Of a DNA stretch of 64,000 bases, positions 19,962 through 26,970 are shown one piece after another. The translations under genes and the position numbers were made by a program. Source of the DNA: Gordonia mangrovi (GTDB taxonomy: Bacteria > Actinomycetota > Actinomycetes > Mycobacteriales > Mycobacteriaceae). The stretch lies in contig NZ_CP102850.1 in the NCBI RefSeq assembly GCF_024734075.1, positions 434,001 through 498,000 of the forward strand, in the 5' to 3' direction. Each line of letters starts with the position of its first letter. Position 1 is the first letter of the stretch. The notes under the pieces are model-generated. The model saw nothing but the letters and a program-made list of their open reading frames with translations, ran no database searches and had not been told where the DNA came from.

Positions 19962-21842
19962 TCAGCCGCCGAGTTGCTTGGCCAGGTCTGCCAGCACGTC
20001 GGGATCCTCGATCGTCGACGGCACGGTGTACTCCTCGTGGTCGGCGATCTGCCGCATCGTCTTGCGCAGGATCTTGCCCGAGCGGGTCTTGGGCAGCGCG
20101 GGCACCACGGTCACGTCGCGGAACGTCGCGACGGCACCGATCTCATTGCGGACCAGCGCCACCAATTCGCCACGGAGCGTGTCGGCCTCGATGTCGGCAC
20201 CGGCCTTGAGGACCACGTAACCGCTCGGCCGTTGCCCCTTCAGGTCGTCGTGGATGCCGATCACCGCACACTCCGCCACCGCCGGGTGCGACGCGACGAC
20301 CGCCTCGATGCTGCCTGTCGACAACCGGTGTCCGGCAACGTTGATCACGTCGTCGGAGCGGCCCAGGACGACGACATAACCGTCGGCATCGACGTACCCG
20401 GAGTCGCCGGTCAGGTAGTAGCCGTCGAATGCGGAGAGATAGGACTTCCGGTAGCGCTCCTCGTCGCGCCACAGGCCGGCAAGTGTTCCCGGCGGCAGGG
20501 GCAACTCGATGACGATGTTGCCCTCCTCCCCCGGACCGAGCTGCTTTCCCTCGGCGTCGACGATGCCGACGTGGTACCCGGGAACCGGCACCGTCGGCGA
20601 GCCCGCCTTGATCGGCATGGGTTCCAGCCCACGGAGATTCGCGGCGATCGCCCAGCCGGTCTCGGTCTGCCACCAGTGATCGACCACCGGCACACCGAGT
20701 GTGGCGCCGGCCCATTCGAAGGTGTCCGGGTCCAGACGCTCACCCGCGGCGAACAACGTACGCAGCGTGGACGTGTCGTACTTTCCGAGTTCGAGGGCGT
20801 CCGGGTCGGCCTTGCGAATGGCCCGGATCGCGGTCGGCGCGGTGAACAGCGCAGCGACCTTGTGGTCGGCGACGACCCGCCAGAACGCGCCGGCGTCGGG
20901 AGTGCCCACCGGTTTGCCCTCGTACATGACGGTCGTCGCGCCGACCAGCAGCGGTCCGTACACGATGTAGGAGTGGCCGACGACCCAGCCGACATCCGAC
21001 GCGGTCCACCACACATCGCCGGCGCCGATGTCGTAGATGTTGCGCATCGACCAGGTCAGCGCGACCGCGTGTCCGCCGTTGTCGCGGACCACGCCTTTCG
21101 GCTTTCCGGTGGTGCCCGAGGTGTAGAGGATGTAGAGCGGGTCGGTCGCCGCCACTGTGGTCGGACCCGCCGGCGCGGCATCGGCCATCTCGGCGTCCCA
21201 GTCCAACCAGCCGGCGTGGTCGGCCGCGCTTCCGGTGATCTCGTCGCGATCCTTCACGATCACCGTCGCCGGAGGTGAGGCAGCGAGTTCGACGGCCTTT
21301 TCCACCATCGGCAGGTACTCGACGGTCCGCCCGGGCTCGAGGCCCCCGGACGCGGTCACGATGGCCACCGGTTCGGCGTCGTCGATGCGGGTCGCGAGTT
21401 CCGGCGCGGCGAAGCCGCCGAACACCACCGAGTGCACCGCACCGATGCGGGCACAGGCGAGCATCGCGATCGCAGCCTCCGGGATCATCGGCATGTAGAT
21501 CACCACCCGGTCACCTGCCGATACGTCGGCGGCCGACAGCACGCCGGCGAAGCGCGACACCTCGTCGAGCAACTCGGCGTAGGTGAATGTCCGCACCTCC
21601 CCCACCATCGCCGAATCCCAGATCAGGGCGGTGCGATCGCCGTGACCTGCGTCGACATGCCGGTCGAGCGCGTTGTAGGACGTGTTCAGCGTGGCATCCG
21701 GGAACCATCGGTACAGCGGCGCGTCGGCATCGTCGAGGGCATGAGTCGGAGCACTCACCCAGTCGACGGCGCCGGCGGCATCGAGCCAGAACGTCTCCCG
21801 GTCGTCTCGCGCAGCTGCGAACGCGTCGCTGTATCGCCCCAT
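19962..21842 (-). CDS. prpE: Propionyl-CoA synthetase PrpE
   Basis: A 626-residue AMP-forming acyl-CoA synthetase: propionate + ATP + CoA to propionyl-CoA. It has the phosphate-binding loop TSGTTGKPKGVV (about residue 245), the YLTGDSGYVDADGY adenylate motif and the catalytic lysine in KTRSGKILRKTMR. The N-terminus (YSDAFAAARDDRETFWLDAA) and VVDHWWQTETGW segment favour PrpE over acetyl-CoA synthetase. It stands alone, transcribed away from the PPOX gene. Acetate as a side substrate is possible. Confidence 0.9.
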   Translation of the reverse strand: MGRYSDAFAAARDDRETFWLDAAGAVDWVSAPTHALDDADAPLYRWFPDATLNTSYNALDRHVDAGHGDRTALIWDSAMVGEVRTFTYAELLDEVSRFAGVLSAADVSAGDRVVIYMPMIPEAAIAMLACARIGAVHSVVFGGFAAPELATRIDDAEPVAIVTASGGLEPGRTVEYLPMVEKAVELAASPPATVIVKDRDEITGSAADHAGWLDWDAEMADAAPAGPTTVAATDPLYILYTSGTTGKPKGVVRDNGGHAVALTWSMRNIYDIGAGDVWWTASDVGWVVGHSYIVYGPLLVGATTVMYEGKPVGTPDAGAFWRVVADHKVAALFTAPTAIRAIRKADPDALELGKYDTSTLRTLFAAGERLDPDTFEWAGATLGVPVVDHWWQTETGWAIAANLRGLEPMPIKAGSPTVPVPGYHVGIVDAEGKQLGPGEEGNIVIELPLPPGTLAGLWRDEERYRKSYLSAFDGYYLTGDSGYVDADGYVVVLGRSDDVINVAGHRLSTGSIEAVVASHPAVAECAVIGIHDDLKGQRPSGYVVLKAGADIEADTLRGELVALVRNEIGAVATFRDVTVVPALPKTRSGKILRKTMRQIADHEEYTVPSTIEDPDVLADLAKQLGG

Positions 21843-22022
21843 AGCCGTGTCATCCCTCTCTGCTCGTCCAGCGCACGCGGGGTGCGCGGTTCCGCTTCGA
21901 GGTTATCGATGTGACCGTTGCCACGGCGTTGGTTCAGCGACTGCGCGCTCAGCGGTCGGCACGCTGCGCCGAAAGGTCGCCGCCGCCTGGGCAGACCCCG
22001 GGGCTCGGATTCGATCTCGGAT

Positions 22023-22643
22023 TCAATACAGCCACTTCCGGAACTCGGGCTCGGCATAGGCTTTCTCGAGTTCGGTCTCGTCCAGTTCCGGCATCAGCGC
22101 TTTGGTGATCTTGGCCGTGCTCGGCAGCGCATCGGGTTCCCAGGTCTCCGGACGCCACAGGTCGGAGCGGAGGAACGCCTTGGCGCAGTGAAAGAACACC
22201 TCCTCGACGTCGACTTCCAGCGCCAGCAGCGGCCGGATCTGCTTGACTGCCAGGGCATCGAAGTAGTCGCCGTCGTCGACGATGCGGGCGGCCCCGTTGA
22301 TGCGCAGCGTGTCTCCCCGGCCGGGGATCAACGCGACCAGACCCACGTGTGGATTCTGCAGGACGTTGAGGTAGCCGTCGATGCGGCGGTTGCCGGGCCG
22401 TTCGGGGATCGCGACGCGGTGGGAGTCGATGACGTGCACGATCTTGCCGGCCGGGTCGCCCTTCGGAGAGACGTCCATCCGTCCGGACGCGTCGGCGGTG
22501 GCCAGGAAGACCATCGGACAGGCCGCCAGCCACGACACGTGTACCTGATGCAGCGTGGGACGCACCTTGTCGATCACCTTCTGGTGCGGGTGCCCGACGA
22601 TCTCGCGCAACTGCTGCTCGCTGGTTATCTGCACATTCACCAT
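22023..22643 (-). CDS. PPOX-class FMN-dependent flavoprotein (MSMEG_1061-like)
   Basis: A 206-residue split-barrel flavoprotein of the pyridoxamine-phosphate-oxidase class. Motifs: FLATADASGRMDVSPKGDP, IPERPGNRRIDGYLNVLQNP and FFHCAKAFLRSDLW, which together resemble the MSMEG_1061 family. Likely binds FMN; substrate unknown. ATG 22643 is the family start; the longer frame upstream overlaps the OsmC fusion gene. The gap to that gene is 47 bp. Confidence 0.85.
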   Translation of the reverse strand: MVNVQITSEQQLREIVGHPHQKVIDKVRPTLHQVHVSWLAACPMVFLATADASGRMDVSPKGDPAGKIVHVIDSHRVAIPERPGNRRIDGYLNVLQNPHVGLVALIPGRGDTLRINGAARIVDDGDYFDALAVKQIRPLLALEVDVEEVFFHCAKAFLRSDLWRPETWEPDALPSTAKITKALMPELDETELEKAYAEPEFRKWLY

Positions 22644-22690
22644 GGTCGCACCCTGGTGACGGACCTCAAAGGCGGCGTCGATCGACCGCG

Positions 22691-23929
22691 CTACGGTGTC
22701 GTCGAGTCCTTTCTGGTGACGTTGGTCTTCACCTCGAGCTGTCCGGTGACGGTCCGGTGCACCGGGCACCGGTCGGCGATCTCCCCCAGGCGCCTGGTCT
22801 GATCGTCGTCGAGCGGACCGGTCAGGCGGATCTCCCGGTCGATGTGTTCGATCCGGCAGGGTCGACCCTGGGCGTCGGCACAGTCCTCGGCGTGGCTGCG
22901 GCGGTGCCGCAGCTGCACAGAGACATGGTCGAGCGGCAGGTTCTTGCGGTCGGCATACATCCGCAACGTCATCGACGTACACGTGCCCACCGCGGCCAAC
23001 AACAGGTCGTAGGGAGTCGGTCCGAGGTCGTCACCCACGCCGAGGGGTTCGTCGGCGACCCAGAAATGCCGGCCGGCCTGGATGCTCTGGGTGAGGTGTC
23101 CGCGATCGGACTCCTCGACGAGCACGCTCCCGCCGGGTGGTGATTCGGACTCCGGCGCCTGAACCTCGGGGAGGTAGCGCGACGCCCACGCGGCCAATAC
23201 GTCGGCGGCATATTCGGCGTCCGCGTGCTTGCTGAGCAGGTGGTCGGCGCCGTCGAGGGCGACGAAGCTCTTCGGATGCCGCGCCGCGGTGTAGATCCGT
23301 CGGGCGTTGTCGATGTCGACAACCTTGTCGAGGGGCGCATGCATCACCAACAATGCGCGGCCGAGGTCGGGCAACGTGGCCTCGAGGTGTTGTTCGTCGG
23401 CGTCGGCGAGCAGCTCGGCACCCACCGTGAAGGTCCGCCCGGCCAGGGTCACTTCCGCCTTGCCCTGCTCGCGGATCTGCCGCAGCGCGTCGTCGGAGAA
23501 GACGTGCCGGATCTGCCCCGGGTCGAACGGCGCGGCGATCGTGACGACGGCGGTGATGTCGGGCAGACGCGGGGCCGCGGCCAACGCGGCGGCACCACCG
23601 AAACTGTGTCCGATCAGCAGCCGCGGCGCCGCGTGTCGGGCGCCGAGCGCCTCTGACGCGAGGACGAGGTCTTCGACGTTGGAGGTGAACGTGGTGTTGG
23701 CGAACTCCCCGTCGCTGGCCCCCAGGCCGGTGAAGTCGAACCGCAGCACCCCGAAACCACGCTCCACCAGACGTCGACTGATCCGGGATGCGGCCATCAC
23801 ATCCTTCGAACAGGTGAAGCAGTGTGCGAACAATGCATAGGCGCGGGGATCGTCCTCCGGTCGGTCGAGCCGGGCGGCCAGTTGCGTGCCCGTGGATCCG
23901 GTGAAGGTGAAGCGCTCGGTCCGAGTCAT
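22691..23929 (-). CDS. Bifunctional alpha/beta-hydrolase and OsmC-family protein
   Basis: A 412-residue fusion. Residues about 1-255 form an alpha/beta hydrolase with nucleophile elbow GHSFGG, an Asp in HAPLDKVVDID and a His in GADHLLS. Residues about 270-412 are an OsmC/Ohr-type domain with its two cysteines in GTCTSMTLRMYADRK and DRCPVHRT. Such fusions are known; they may couple an esterase to peroxide or organic-hydroperoxide reduction (inference). ATG 23929 begins the conserved part; ATG 23938 is an alternative. Confidence 0.88.
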   Translation of the reverse strand: MTRTERFTFTGSTGTQLAARLDRPEDDPRAYALFAHCFTCSKDVMAASRISRRLVERGFGVLRFDFTGLGASDGEFANTTFTSNVEDLVLASEALGARHAAPRLLIGHSFGGAAALAAAPRLPDITAVVTIAAPFDPGQIRHVFSDDALRQIREQGKAEVTLAGRTFTVGAELLADADEQHLEATLPDLGRALLVMHAPLDKVVDIDNARRIYTAARHPKSFVALDGADHLLSKHADAEYAADVLAAWASRYLPEVQAPESESPPGGSVLVEESDRGHLTQSIQAGRHFWVADEPLGVGDDLGPTPYDLLLAAVGTCTSMTLRMYADRKNLPLDHVSVQLRHRRSHAEDCADAQGRPCRIEHIDREIRLTGPLDDDQTRRLGEIADRCPVHRTVTGQLEVKTNVTRKDSTTP

Positions 23930-24232
23930 GACCTCCATCCTGCCCGTCCGGTTCGGGCCGCACAGTGCCACCGACGGCACCGGGCTCCCATCAGGTCAGA
24001 AAGTCGTCGATGTGCGTCAGGAGCTGCGGCCGGGCGGGTCCGTCGGCGCGCAGGAGGTGATCGGCGCTGTCGAGGAGATCCTCCGTGCCGCCGGCGTCGA
24101 CAGTTCTCAGGTGGAGGTGCACCTGCCCCGACGCCGGCGTCTACTCGGTTGCGGCGATCCGCGCCTGAACCACGTCACGGCCTGCGACCATGGTGGGCAG
24201 ATCATTCGATGAGTTCGTACGGCAGGTGCGCA
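23930..24232. other. Intergenic region with a possible decayed reading frame
   Basis: No confident gene. On the minus strand, 24191-23991 reads MVAGRDVVQARIAATE, an amber stop (24143-24141), then a high-GC3 frame ending LLTHIDDFLT. The codon bias after the stop looks coding, so a broken short gene is possible, but I cannot name it and the plus strand also shows plausible reading. Divergent promoters for the flanking genes must also lie here. Confidence 0.35.
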
Positions 24233-24919
24233 ATGGTCGACGTCACCACTCACATCACCATTCGCCGGCCGGTCCACACGGTCGCGGCTTTTGCCCGGGA
24301 CCCGGCGAACGCCACACGGTGGTACGCCAACATCGAATCGTCCCGACTGCTCACCGCGCCGCCGCTGGCGGTCGGGTCGAGGATCGCCTTCGTCGCGCAC
24401 TTCCTCGGCCGCCGACTCGAGTACACCTACGACGTGGTCGAGCTGGTGGCCGACCGGCGCTTCGTCATGCGCACCAGTGACGGGCCGTTCGAGATGGAGA
24501 CCATCTACGAGTGGGAGCCGGTGGCGCCGGACTCCACACGAATGTCGCTGCGCAACCGCGGGGCGCCGACGGGCTTCGGAGCCGTCGTCGCCCCGTTCCT
24601 GGGCGCTGCGATGCGCCGCGCCAACACCAAGGACCTGCGTCGGATCAAAAGCGGCGCTCGAGCGGACCGACTGAGTCGAGGCCACGGAACGGCCATAACG
24701 GCAGAAACCTGTGGTGAGCAGTGCACACGATGCCACGCACCGAACAGCGAGGCGACTATCGTCAGCACATGGATCAGTCCGCGTTCTACGGCGTCGTCGC
24801 CGCGACGAACTTCCCCCTGCTCGGACTGTGGTGGGTGGCGATCCAAGACCGCGACGACCTCGGCGGCGCGACGAGTGCCGGCCGGCGCATGGCCTACCTG
24901 GTCTCCCGGCAATTCGTGA
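24233..24919 (+). CDS. SRPBCC-family protein, frameshifted near its 3' end
   Basis: The first 138 residues form a polyketide cyclase/dehydrase-like SRPBCC domain (TTHITIRRPVHTVAAFARDP, then the strand VVELVADRRFVMRTSDGPFEM). At the run AAAA (24647-24650) the frame reads RRIK-SGARADRL and runs on to 24919. Removing one A gives RRIK-AALERTD-stop at 24674, a far more natural end. So the native gene is probably 24233-24674 and the long tail is an artefact of an indel, or of a sequencing error. Ligand unknown. Confidence 0.65.
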   Translation: MVDVTTHITIRRPVHTVAAFARDPANATRWYANIESSRLLTAPPLAVGSRIAFVAHFLGRRLEYTYDVVELVADRRFVMRTSDGPFEMETIYEWEPVAPDSTRMSLRNRGAPTGFGAVVAPFLGAAMRRANTKDLRRIKSGARADRLSRGHGTAITAETCGEQCTRCHAPNSEATIVSTWISPRSTASSPRRTSPCSDCGGWRSKTATTSAARRVPAGAWPTWSPGNS

Positions 24920-25060
24920 TTCCGGCTGTCGCTACCGGCCGAGGTCGCTCCCGAGATCACTGACGTCGGGCGTGGCGTTCACCGTGTCGGTAGTCCAGGT
25001 GCGAGTTCTCCGCCGGCTCGCGTTGGTGCGCAACGGTAGCGCGAACGCCTTTCTGGCACA
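24769..25060 (+). pseudogene. Remnant of a membrane protein gene with two frameshifts
   Basis: The frame from ATG 24769 reads a membrane segment (VVAATNFPLLGLWWVAIQD, then RMAYLVSRQFVIPAVA) and then loses sense before a stop at 24963. The sense appears to continue in a second frame (SLPAEVAPEITDVG) and then a third (GVAFTVSVVQVRVLRRLALV). This pattern suggests a small multi-helix membrane protein broken by two indels. I do not recognise the family. The evidence is from reading the frames only. Confidence 0.4.
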
Positions 25061-25101
25061 GAGCACCTCCCGCTGTTGTGTCGCACAGAACAGCTTCGGC
25101 A

Positions 25102-25119
25102 TATACCCATAGGGGTATA
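25102..25119. promoter_or_regulatory. CsoR-type palindrome upstream of the first small membrane protein
   Basis: TATACCCATAGGGGTATA: seven-base arms TATACCC/GGGTATA around ATAG. TACCC-N4-GGGTA palindromes are the typical sites of CsoR/RcnR-family metal or sulfur-responsive repressors. It lies about 45 bases before the start of the 91-residue protein. No csoR gene is in the window. Confidence 0.6.
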
Positions 25120-25164
25120 GTCGGAAGTGGAGCGGAAGGAAGTCTCACGAAGGAGATGACGGCG

Positions 25165-25440
25165 ATGTTCACCCTCCATCACACCGACCACGGTTTTCAC
25201 GAGGTCGCAGTACTCGGTTATCTGTTCATGCTCCTCGGCTTCGCCCTGGGCGGCATATGGATCGTCCTGCTCGCCGAGACGACGGCCGGCGCACTGGCGA
25301 CCGGTGTCGCGGCGCTCGGCTTCTTCGTGGCCGCGGCGGCGATTCTCACCGTGATGACCAAGAAGATGCACCACGACCCACTGGTTCCCGAGAACACCAC
25401 CGGCGAGGTCGGCCACTACCTTCACGACTACCGGGACTGA
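25165..25440 (+). CDS. Small histidine-rich membrane protein, paralogue 1
   Basis: A 91-residue protein: a His-rich N-terminus (MFTLHHTDHGFHEVAVLGYL), two membrane helices (about 15-36 and 42-64), and a soluble end MHHDPLVPENTTGEVGHYLHDYRD. It shares this plan with two genes downstream. ATG 25165 lies nine bases after AAGGAG; ATG 25156 is too close to it. A CsoR-like palindrome precedes it. Metal binding by the histidines is inference; I know of no described function. Confidence 0.8.
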   Translation: MFTLHHTDHGFHEVAVLGYLFMLLGFALGGIWIVLLAETTAGALATGVAALGFFVAAAAILTVMTKKMHHDPLVPENTTGEVGHYLHDYRD

Positions 25441-25472
25441 CGGGCCCGCAGCCGGGATGATCCCCAGATAAC

Positions 25473-25507
25473 GGAAGGCCCCGGAAGCATGGCTTCCGGG
25501 GCCTTCC
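25473..25507 (-). terminator. Terminator of initiator tRNA copy 1
   Basis: A perfect 16-bp stem, GGAAGGCCCCGGAAGC, with a three-base loop, placed six bases past the CCA end of the tRNA. No long T-run follows, as is common in actinobacteria. It also separates the tRNA from the convergent small membrane protein gene. Confidence 0.9.
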
Positions 25508-25512
25508 CGATG

Positions 25513-25589
25513 TGGTAGCGGGGACAGGATTTGAACCTGCGACCTCTGGGTTATGAGCCCAGCGAGCTACCGAGCTGCTCCACCCCGCG
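25513..25589 (-). tRNA. Initiator tRNA-fMet (CAU), copy 1
   Basis: A 77-base tRNA with CCA encoded. Anticodon loop CTCATAA gives CAU. The first acceptor pair is a C1-U72 mismatch and the anticodon stem has three consecutive G-C pairs (GGG/CCC), both marks of the initiator tRNA. T-loop TTCAAAT. A second copy lies 186 bp upstream with respect to transcription (25776-25852), so this dose is duplicated. Confidence 0.97.
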
Positions 25590-25736
25590 CTGCGGACACC
25601 ACTGTACACATTCGCCGGTGCGACACGAAATCGCCTCCCCCACCAGCGGATACCAACGCTGCCAGCCCCGTCGTTGCACTCCCGCTCGCGCCCATCGATG
25701 GCGGCCAGAGGGAGCGAGAGTGCCACCGAACGAGCA

Positions 25737-25770
25737 AGAACCCCACCCGGGCGTACCCGGGTGGGGTTCT
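25737..25770 (-). terminator. Terminator of initiator tRNA copy 2
   Basis: A 15-bp perfect stem, AGAACCCCACCCGGG, loop CGTA, then its complement, five bases past the tRNA 3' end. Its sequence is unrelated to the terminator of copy 1. Confidence 0.88.
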
Positions 25771-25775
25771 CGACG

Positions 25776-25852
25776 TGGTAGCGGGGACAGGATTTGAACC
25801 TGCGACCTCTGGGTTATGAGCCCAGCGAGCTACCGAGCTGCTCCACCCCGCG
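25776..25852 (-). tRNA. Initiator tRNA-fMet (CAU), copy 2
   Basis: Same 77-base sequence as copy 1, with CCA encoded, the C1-U72 mismatch and the GGG/CCC anticodon stem. The flank upstream of transcription also resembles that of copy 1 (ACACCAC...ACAC...GCCGGTGC), so a unit containing promoter and tRNA was probably duplicated. Confidence 0.97.
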
Positions 25853-25864
25853 TTGGTGAACACC

Positions 25865-25894
25865 ACGTTACACACCGGTATGCGGCCGGTGCAA
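25865..25894 (-). promoter_or_regulatory. Promoter of initiator tRNA copy 2
   Basis: On the minus strand TTGCAC (25894-25889), 18-base spacer, TAACGT (25870-25865), about 12 bases before the tRNA. Copy 1 has the weaker TTTCGT/TACAGT pair at the corresponding place (25630-25601). Confidence 0.6.
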
Positions 25895-25946
25895 ATCGCC
25901 CCCGGTGGCCATCCGCCGGGCCACAGACGCGCTCGAATTGCGCTGT

Positions 25947-25974
25947 GACACAGGACACTTGACACAGAGCACTT
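25947..25974. repeat. 14-bp tandem direct repeat
   Basis: GACACAGGACACTT followed at once by GACACAGAGCACTT (two mismatches), in the 300-bp gap between tRNA copy 2 and the second small membrane protein. A TTGACA -35-like hexamer spans the junction. It may be a regulator site or chance; the rest of this gap shows nothing I can name. Confidence 0.4.
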
Positions 25975-26152
25975 CGCTCATCGGCCGAATCCTCGGCACC
26001 GCGGCACGGCCCTATCGACCCGGGTCGGCCACCACCGGACCGGCATCCGAGGACCCACCCGCTCTGGGCCCAAAGCCCCTGATAGACGCTGCCCCACGGG
26101 CGCATCGTGAGGACCGGACCACATGGCATGAGTCAGCAAAGGAGAACCGACC

Positions 26153-26446
26153 GTGACCAGCCTCGCCTCGGGCAACACCCACAGCACCACCGAGCATCGT
26201 CACCCGATGAGCATCGTTGCCCATCTCCTGGTGTTGCTCATCATCCCGGCACTCGGGTTGGCGCTGACGTTCTCCGCCGAGGGCAACACGGGTGGCGCGG
26301 TGGTCGCGGCAATCGCCGGTGCGGCGTCTCTCATCGGCGCCGGCGCCATCTACGCCACGCTGGCCCGGCGTCTCGGGCACAGCCCGCTGATCCCGGATGA
26401 CAGCGATGCCGAGAAGCAGCGCTACCTCGCAGAACACGGTCGGTGA
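26153..26446 (+). CDS. Small histidine-rich membrane protein, paralogue 2
   Basis: A 97-residue protein with the same plan as its neighbours: TEHRHPMSIVAHLLVLL opens the first helix, a second helix follows (VVAAIAGAASLIGAGAIYATLA), and the end GHSPLIPDDSDAEKQRYLAEHGR matches the PL-P-(D/E)-N/D-T pattern of the family. GTG 26153 lies nine bases after AAAGGAG. It is 88 bp upstream of paralogue 3, with a CRP-type site between. Function unknown. Confidence 0.8.
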   Translation: MTSLASGNTHSTTEHRHPMSIVAHLLVLLIIPALGLALTFSAEGNTGGAVVAAIAGAASLIGAGAIYATLARRLGHSPLIPDDSDAEKQRYLAEHGR

Positions 26447-26467
26447 CAGCCAAAATATCTTCGTCGA

Positions 26468-26483
26468 TGTGATAAATATCACA
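26468..26483. promoter_or_regulatory. Perfect CRP/FNR-type palindrome
   Basis: TGTGATAAATATCACA matches TGTGA-N6-TCACA with both half-sites complete, the consensus of CRP-family regulators (CRP in M. tuberculosis, GlxR in Corynebacterium). It lies 52 bp before the third paralogue. A possible -10 TATCCT (26490-26495) would put the site over the -35 region. Confidence 0.75.
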
Positions 26484-26534
26484 GCACGGTATCCTGGCCT
26501 CACGGCTACCGCTCAGATCGACCGAGGAGGAACG

Positions 26535-26822
26535 ATGGCATCTCATCACCTGCCCCACCACGAGAGCCACGGCAATCATCCGATGAGCGTTCTCGGATAT
26601 CTACTGGTGCTCGGCGGCTTCGCCAGCGCCGCGCTGTGGTTGGTGTCGATGGCCGGCGGCCATGTCGCCCCGGCCATCGTGTTCGGTCTGTTGATGATCG
26701 GCGCGTTCGCGGGCGCGACCGCCATCTTCATGACCCTCACGCACACCCACCATCACAGCCCGGTACTGCCGGACAACACCGAAGCCGAGCTCGGCCGGTA
26801 CCGGCAGCGCTATCGCAGGTGA
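26535..26822 (+). CDS. Small histidine-rich membrane protein, paralogue 3
   Basis: A 95-residue protein: N-terminus HHLPHHESHGNHPMSVLGYL, two helices (about 18-37 and 44-64), then a His cluster THTHHHSPVLPDNTEAELGRY. It is the most histidine-rich of the three paralogues. ATG 26535 has GAGGAGG five bases upstream. The CRP-type palindrome in front suggests cAMP- or redox-linked control. Histidine clusters at both helix ends could bind metal, which is inference. Confidence 0.82.
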   Translation: MASHHLPHHESHGNHPMSVLGYLLVLGGFASAALWLVSMAGGHVAPAIVFGLLMIGAFAGATAIFMTLTHTHHHSPVLPDNTEAELGRYRQRYRR

Positions 26823-26856
26823 TTGGCGCGTCCCGCAAGTCCGCGTGCTGACGCGG

Positions 26857-26897
26857 TCCGACTCGGTTTCCCGCGGTCGGACTCGGTTCCCGCCGCC
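26857..26897. repeat. Imperfect 20-bp direct repeat
   Basis: CGGTCCGACTCGGTTTCCCG is followed by CGGTCGGACTCGGTTCCCGC, with few differences, just downstream of the third small protein gene. No function is evident. Confidence 0.5.
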
Positions 26898-26916
26898 AGT
26901 CGACGACCCCCGTCAA

Positions 26917-26959
26917 CCGAACTGGCCCGCGTGAGCATCGCTCACGCGGGCCTGTTCGG
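26917..26959. terminator. Bidirectional terminator between convergent genes
   Basis: A 20-bp stem with one mismatch (CCGAACTGGCCCGC... pairing ...GCGGGCCTGTTCGG) around loop ATC. It lies between the third small protein gene (plus) and the UPF0182 gene (minus) and can serve both. Confidence 0.85.
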
Positions 26960-26970
26960 TTCTCACTTCG

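Noticed and set aside
25513..25852. Integration site of a genomic island at the duplicated tRNA
   Set aside because: No integrase, and both tRNA copies are complete with their own promoters and terminators. The arrangement is better explained by gene duplication.
25947..25974. CRISPR-like repeat
   Set aside because: Only two adjacent 14-bp units without spacers, and no cas genes. Listed as a direct repeat only.
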